This document shows, piece after piece, positions 7,429-10,713 of a stretch of 10,713 nt of DNA (the first letter of the stretch is position 1; the number at the start of each line of letters is the position of its first letter). The notes below the pieces were generated by a model that saw only the letters and a program-made list of their open reading frames with translations, was not told the DNA's origin and ran no database searches. The translations under genes and the position numbers were made by a program. Source of the stretch: Bacillota bacterium (GTDB lineage: Bacteria > Bacillota > Sulfobacillia > RBS10-35 > JAJYVM01); assembly GCA_021792015.1 (NCBI GenBank), contig JAJYVM010000101.1:1-10713 (forward strand), read 5' to 3'.

Positions 7429-8603
7429 GCGCGGAGCAGCGGGCATTGAAGGAGGCGGCGCGGGCCTTCGCCCAGGCGGAGCTGGCGCCCGTGGCCGCCC
7501 GGAACGATGTGGAGGGACGCTTCCCGCGGGAGGCGCTCAACCGGCTCTGGGAACTCGGCTTCATGGGCATGACCGTACCGGCGGCGTACGGCGGCGGCGG
7601 GCTCGACCACCTGAGCCACGCCCTGGCCCTGGAGGAGATCTCGCGGGCCGACGCGGCGACGGCCGTCATCATGGAGGTCCACAACACCGTCGTTTGCGAG
7701 CTGATCAACCGGTTCGGGAGCGAAGAGCAGAAGGCGGCGTGGCTGCCGCGGTTATGTCGGGGCGAGCTGGGCGCCTTCGCCCTGACGGAGCCGCTGGCGG
7801 GGTCGGACGCGGGCGCGCTGCGCACGCGCGCGGAAAGGCGCGGCCACGGGTATGTGCTGCACGGGAGCAAGGCCCTGATCACCAGCGCCGGCGAGGCCGC
7901 ACTGTACGTGCTGTTCGCCGTGACCAACGTGCGGCGGGGGCGGCGCGGCATCAGCGCCTTCATGCTGGACCGCGAGATGCCGGGGCTGTCGTTCGGCAAG
8001 CCCGAGGAGAAGATGGGCATCCGCGCGTCGGTGACGGCCTCCATCTTCCTGGACGGCGTGCACGTGGGCGCCGAGCGGCGCATCGGCGAGGAGGGTGACG
8101 GCTACCGCATGGCGCTGGCCACGCTGGATGCGGGGCGCGTCGGCATCGCGGCGCAGGCCATCGGGGTCGGCCAGGCGGCGCTGGACCTGGCCGTCAGCTA
8201 CAGCAAGCAGCGGCGGCAGTTCGGGCACCCGATCGCCGAGTTCCAGGCCATTCAGCTGAAGCTGGCCGACATGGCGGTGCAGCTGGACGCCGCGCGCTGG
8301 CTGACCTACCGGGCGGCGTGGCTGAACGACCAGCCGGGGCGGCACACGGCCGAGGTGAGCAAGGCCAAGCTCCTGGCGTCGGAGACGGCCGTGCGTTGCG
8401 CCGACGAGGCCGTGCAGGTCCATGGGGGGTACGGGTACCTGCGCGAGTACGGCGCCGAGCGGCTGCTGCGGGATGCGCGCATCACGCGGCTCTATGAGGG
8501 CACTTCCGAGATCCAGCGGCTGGTGATCGCGGCGGACCTGCTGCGGGGGACGCCGGGGGGAGTCGCTGCAACCGCAGCCATGGATGGCGGAGGCCGTGCG
8601 TGA
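7413..8603 (+). CDS. Acyl-CoA dehydrogenase, short/branched-chain type
   Basis: The 396-aa flavoprotein belongs to the acyl-CoA dehydrogenase family. It shows FALTEPLAGSDAG (122-134, substrate/FAD loop), the middle beta-domain MGIRAS (201-206), QRRQFGHPIAEFQAIQ (266-281), VHGGYGYLREY (336-346), and the catalytic base Glu362 in YEGTSEIQR, the position used by short-chain enzymes. It would oxidise a short acyl-CoA to the 2-enoyl-CoA and pass electrons to ETF. The ATG start overlaps the GTPase gene by 16 nt; the same frame is open far upstream, but that part is antisense-like noise. Beside an isobutyryl-CoA-type mutase, n-butyryl-CoA or isobutyryl-CoA is the likely substrate, as inference. The last ~12 residues (from about 385) exceed the usual end of the family and are encoded partly by a short dispersed repeat. 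Confidence 0.93.
   Translation: MDFSLSAEQRALKEAARAFAQAELAPVAARNDVEGRFPREALNRLWELGFMGMTVPAAYGGGGLDHLSHALALEEISRADAATAVIMEVHNTVVCELINRFGSEEQKAAWLPRLCRGELGAFALTEPLAGSDAGALRTRAERRGHGYVLHGSKALITSAGEAALYVLFAVTNVRRGRRGISAFMLDREMPGLSFGKPEEKMGIRASVTASIFLDGVHVGAERRIGEEGDGYRMALATLDAGRVGIAAQAIGVGQAALDLAVSYSKQRRQFGHPIAEFQAIQLKLADMAVQLDAARWLTYRAAWLNDQPGRHTAEVSKAKLLASETAVRCADEAVQVHGGYGYLREYGAERLLRDARITRLYEGTSEIQRLVIAADLLRGTPGGVAATAAMDGGGRA
8576..8590 (+). repeat. Copy 2 of a 15-bp dispersed repeat
   Basis: Identical to 6009-6023, with a second shared block TGCGTGA at the same offset. It encodes part of the extra C-terminal tail of the acyl-CoA dehydrogenase. The two copies flank the small subunit, GTPase and dehydrogenase genes in direct orientation. 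Confidence 0.5.
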
Positions 8604-9044
8604 GGCACTGCCACACCCTCCGCGTGAGGGGGGGCGCAGGTGCGGCGGGTGCCGGCAGTCCGGGCGCGGGTGCCCGCCAAGCGAGCATCATGTGGGCGCC
8701 ACCGCTCCGTGCCAGCTGTGGCGACGGGCGTCGCGGCCGGCGCGCATCGCGAGATGGAGACCACATGCCTGCCCACGTCGCGGGGTACATCCGCGGCTCC
8801 CTTCCCGGACGGCAGCCTCCGCCCCCTTGCCGGTGCCACACGACACCGTGCTCGCATCGGTCCTGCACCGCACGGGCGGGGCGGCCTGAGGCGGGCGGGG
8901 CGACGGGGTCAGCCGCGATCCGCCCATCCGCCGCCGGAGGGCGCCGCGCGGGAGCCCTTCACCGGGCGCGAGGCACTGGGACGCTGTGCCTGACAAGCGA
9001 GATGGCGGCGCGGCCTGCGCGAGAGGGCGTGGCGGGGGACATCA
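8604..9044. other. Gene-free GC-rich spacer
   Basis: This 441-nt stretch lies between the dehydrogenase stop and the convergent hydrolase gene. Several frames are open on both strands, but none has an SD, a recognisable motif or protein-like composition; all read as Arg/Pro/Ala-rich noise. A 9-nt match (GAGGCACTG) occurs near 8602 and near 8970. No RNA gene, coding region or mobile element is supported. Confidence 0.5.
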
Positions 9045-9070
9045 CGGGGGGCTGGCGAGGCCGCCCCCCG
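9045..9070 (+). terminator. Hairpin at the 3' end of the mutase operon region
   Basis: An 8-bp stem CGGGGGGC / GCCCCCCG can be extended by GGC/GCC across one bulged T to a GAG loop. It lies about 440 nt after the dehydrogenase stop and is followed by AAATAC rather than a T-run, so it is a weak terminator candidate for the plus strand. Confidence 0.35.
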
Positions 9071-9078
9071 AAATACAC

Positions 9079-9103
9079 GGCCGTCAGCGCGAGGCTGACG
9101 GCC
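9079..9103 (-). terminator. Hairpin after the NlpC/P60-like gene
   Basis: A perfect 10-bp stem (GGCCGTCAGC / GCTGACGGCC) with a 5-nt loop begins 7 nt after the stop of the minus-strand hydrolase gene. On the minus strand it is followed by GTGTATTTC, a loosely T-containing tail. It may also serve the convergent plus-strand operon. Confidence 0.6.
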
Positions 9104-9110
9104 ACTCAGC

Positions 9111-9611
9111 TCAGCTGGCCAGCTGCCAGGGTCGGAGGCCCAGCAGCAATGGGCTGTGCGACAGGGAGCCTGGCGTCGGCAGGCGCTCCCATGTCAGGCG
9201 GATGCCCGCCTGCTCGTACGCCCAGCACACCAGGGCCGAGGAGACGATATCGTGCGGATCCAGGCGCCGCGCCAGCGGAATGCGCCCTTCCAGCCGGCGC
9301 GCGTCGCGCAGGACCCCGTCGTATCCGTATGGCTCGCCCACCCGCCGCCGGGCGGCGTCGACGGCGTGCCGCACCTGCTCCTCCGTGGCGCCCGCGACCG
9401 TGAAGCGCCAGCCGACCGGGGCGTACGCGTCCAGGGGCGCCACGCCCACCTCGTCGATGGCCTCGATCAGCTCGCCGTCACCGACGAGGACGGCGTGCTG
9501 GAAACGGTTGTCGCTGGCCCACACCATCAGCAGCCCCAGCGGGTCGCGCACGTCGACCTCGCCCTCGCAGAGCAGGATGTCGCCGGGCCGCAGATCTTCC
9601 GAATGGTACAC
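9111..9611 (-). CDS. NlpC/P60-like (permuted papain fold) hydrolase-family protein
   Basis: The 166-aa protein starts at GTG, 7 nt after a GAGGTG SD that overlaps the stop of the upstream arsR gene. It has the layout of the circularly permuted NlpC/P60 group (YiiX/YebB-like): an early RPGDILL strand (8-14), FQHAVLVGDG (37-46) with His39 as the likely catalytic His, a helix ending in GEPYGYDGV (92-100), and a late helix SSALVCWAYEQAG (124-136). In relatives the late helix begins with the nucleophile Cys followed by Ser. Here that position appears to be Ser124, and the only nearby Cys is Cys129, five residues on. The protein may therefore be an inactive or altered relative; the alignment is by eye. 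There is no signal peptide, so action is cytosolic unless it is exported another way. Pairing with a metal-type regulator is unexplained. Confidence 0.65.
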   Translation of the reverse strand: MYHSEDLRPGDILLCEGEVDVRDPLGLLMVWASDNRFQHAVLVGDGELIEAIDEVGVAPLDAYAPVGWRFTVAGATEEQVRHAVDAARRRVGEPYGYDGVLRDARRLEGRIPLARRLDPHDIVSSALVCWAYEQAGIRLTWERLPTPGSLSHSPLLLGLRPWQLAS

Positions 9612-9617
9612 GTCCGC

Positions 9618-9968
9618 TCACCTCGATCGTCCACTCTGGGCCGCGGGAGCCATCGTGCGCAGCCGCGCCTCCAGCTCGGATGGCGGCTCCGCCGCCGCCA
9701 GCGCCGCCGCGGCGACGGCAGGCAGCGGCTCGGCCAGGCGGTAGCAGACCCACATGCCGCGCCGGTCGTCCACGACCAGCCCGGCGTCCTTCAGCCGCCG
9801 CAGGTGCTCGCTGATGGCCGGCTGGCTGATGCCGAGCAGGTCGACCAGCTCGCAGCCGCAGATCTCGCGCACGCGCAGGAGGGCCAGAATCTGCAGCCGC
9901 GTCTCATCGCCCAGGGCGCGGCACACGGTCGCCACCGGAGATCGCGCTGACTTCAAGGTAATCACCAT
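9618..9968 (-). CDS. ArsR/SmtB-family transcriptional regulator
   Basis: The 116-aa winged-helix protein has the standard ArsR core: ALGDETRLQILALL (18-31), the recognition helix region ISQPAISEHLRRLKDAGLV (47-65) and the wing (66-78) ending in MWVCYRL. Cys37-Gly-Cys39 sits at the start of helix 3, where arsenite/antimonite-sensing ArsR proteins carry Cys-Val-Cys, so a thiophilic metal(loid) sensor is plausible; Cys16 and Cys75 could be additional ligands. No arsenic efflux or reductase gene is adjacent. The gene is followed 6 nt later by the hydrolase-like gene with an SD overlapping its stop, so the two are probably coupled. There is no SD before the ATG, consistent with a leaderless transcript from the promoter directly upstream. 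Members usually repress their own promoter and release on metal binding. Confidence 0.9.
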   Translation of the reverse strand: MVITLKSARSPVATVCRALGDETRLQILALLRVREICGCELVDLLGISQPAISEHLRRLKDAGLVVDDRRGMWVCYRLAEPLPAVAAAALAAAEPPSELEARLRTMAPAAQSGRSR

Positions 9969-9973
9969 TTCGC

Positions 9974-10002
9974 ATTATACCTATTTACTTATGGTTTGGC
10001 AA
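9974..10002 (-). promoter_or_regulatory. Near-consensus housekeeping promoter of arsR, predicted leaderless
   Basis: On the minus strand TTGCCA (10002-9997, five of six to consensus) is followed by a 17-nt spacer and a perfect TATAAT (9979-9974). Only five bases separate the -10 from the arsR ATG, so transcription should begin at or beside the A of the start codon. The AT-rich patch stands out in a GC-rich window. Autorepression by ArsR at this site is likely, though only a loose palindrome (CAT...ATG ends) is visible. Confidence 0.8.
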
Positions 10003-10016
10003 ATGACGGGATGGAG

Positions 10017-10713
10017 TTACGTCGGCGCTTTCAGGCCGAACTGGTTGCGCACCTTGCGTGGGTAGTCGGCCAGAACGGACCGTACCGCCGTCCCAGGGTC
10101 GGCCCCGGACAGCACTCGCTCGCCCGGGGCCACCAGCTTCAGCTTCGGGTTCGTCAGCACCCGCACCCGCGGCTGCTCGGCGCCCTTCTCCGTCTGGCCG
10201 ACCACCACGGCGATCTCGCCCGACTCCAGCACCAGGATGGTGCCTTCTGGGTAGACGGCCACGCGCTGGCTCAGGTAGCGCACCAGCGTGGGGTCGAGCT
10301 GCCCAAGCAGCCCCGCCTGCCGCAGCTCGGCCATGGCCGACACCGGCGGCAGGCCAGCGCCGTACGGCCGGTCGCCCGTGATGGTGTCGTACACGTCGGC
10401 CACGGCGGCCACCCGGGACCAGGCGTGGATCCGGTCCGCCGCCAGGCCGCGCGGGTACCCCTTGCCGTCCAGGCGTTCGTGGTGCTGAAACGCCATGTGC
10501 GCGGCGAGGAGGTGGATCCCCTCCTGCCCCCGCAGCAGCTGGAAGCCGTCCGTCGTGTGCTGCTTGATGCGCTCGAACTCGCCGGGTTCCAGCTTGCCCG
10601 GCTTGTTGACCAGGTCGAGGTAGTAGATCTTCCCGACGTCGTGCAGCAGGGCGCCGATGCCCAGGTGCCGCAGGTCCTCGCGCTCCAGGGCCAGCATGGC
10701 GGCCAGGATGACA
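10017..10713 (-). CDS. HD-GYP domain protein, cyclic-di-GMP phosphodiesterase type, partial
   Basis: The frame is open to the right edge, so the N-terminus is missing; 231 codons are visible before the edge, beginning VILAAMLALE. The HD-GYP core is intact. Counting from the first visible Met, it has HD at 19-20 followed by VGK, His47 in IKQHTTDG, HHE at 72-74, DGKGYPRGL at 77-85 and Asp101 in VADVYD. These are the metal ligands and the GYP signature of enzymes that hydrolyse c-di-GMP. The usual Ile-Pro after HDxGK is replaced by YYLDLV, a mild deviation. After residue ~150 a beta-rich C-terminal extension (PEGTILVLESGEIAVVV) resembles the add-on domain seen in many Firmicute HD-GYP proteins. 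The missing N-terminus may hold a sensor. No terminator separates it from arsR 48 nt downstream. Confidence 0.9.
   Translation of the reverse strand, partial: VILAAMLALEREDLRHLGIGALLHDVGKIYYLDLVNKPGKLEPGEFERIKQHTTDGFQLLRGQEGIHLLAAHMAFQHHERLDGKGYPRGLAADRIHAWSRVAAVADVYDTITGDRPYGAGLPPVSAMAELRQAGLLGQLDPTLVRYLSQRVAVYPEGTILVLESGEIAVVVGQTEKGAEQPRVRVLTNPKLKLVAPGERVLSGADPGTAVRSVLADYPRKVRNQFGLKAPT

Overview
This 10.7-kb window is very GC-rich with strong Shine-Dalgarno (SD) sites, frequent GTG/TTG starts and sporulation-type promoter motifs. Together these suggest a high-GC, endospore-forming Firmicute, perhaps Symbiobacterium-like; that assignment is inference, since nothing in the window fixes the taxon.

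Layout. (1) 1-2348, minus strand: three genes that look like a sporulation/coat cluster. They are a disordered Ala/Pro-rich protein with PYRE motifs (cut by the left edge), a 160-aa Gly/Cys-rich protein with a small beta-barrel-like C-terminal half, and a HipA-like kinase-fold protein. Each has a CATAnnnTG box just upstream, and two of these also have an AC exactly 17 nt before the box, as expected for late mother-cell sigma-K promoters. (2) 2477-4236, plus strand: a 69-aa DUF3311 membrane protein and a 507-aa sodium:solute symporter of the monocarboxylate (MctP-like) type, closed by a GC-rich hairpin. (3) 4373-8603, plus strand: a tight operon with a B12-dependent acyl-CoA mutase large subunit, its B12-binding small subunit, a MeaB-type GTPase chaperone and an acyl-CoA dehydrogenase. 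(4) 8604-9110: no convincing gene, ending in two hairpins. (5) 9111-10713, minus strand: a NlpC/P60-like hydrolase-fold protein, an ArsR-family regulator with a near-consensus promoter abutting its start codon, and the C-terminal part of an HD-GYP phosphodiesterase cut by the right edge.

Main result: the mutase would normally be labelled methylmalonyl-CoA mutase, but the two residues that read the substrate carboxylate (Tyr89 and Arg207 in the Propionibacterium enzyme) are Phe69 and Gln187 here. That pair is the isobutyryl-CoA mutase signature. With the GTPase and acyl-CoA dehydrogenase, the operon is better read as isobutyryl-CoA <-> n-butyryl-CoA isomerisation followed by oxidation to an enoyl-CoA. 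The upstream carboxylate transporter may supply the acid. No propionyl-CoA carboxylase or methylmalonyl-CoA epimerase is visible to support a methylmalonyl route.

Other points of interest are a predicted leaderless arsR transcript, a Ser at the expected catalytic Cys position of the hydrolase, a kinase-fold gene placed among coat-like genes, and a short repeat that affects the start of the small mutase subunit and the tail of the dehydrogenase.
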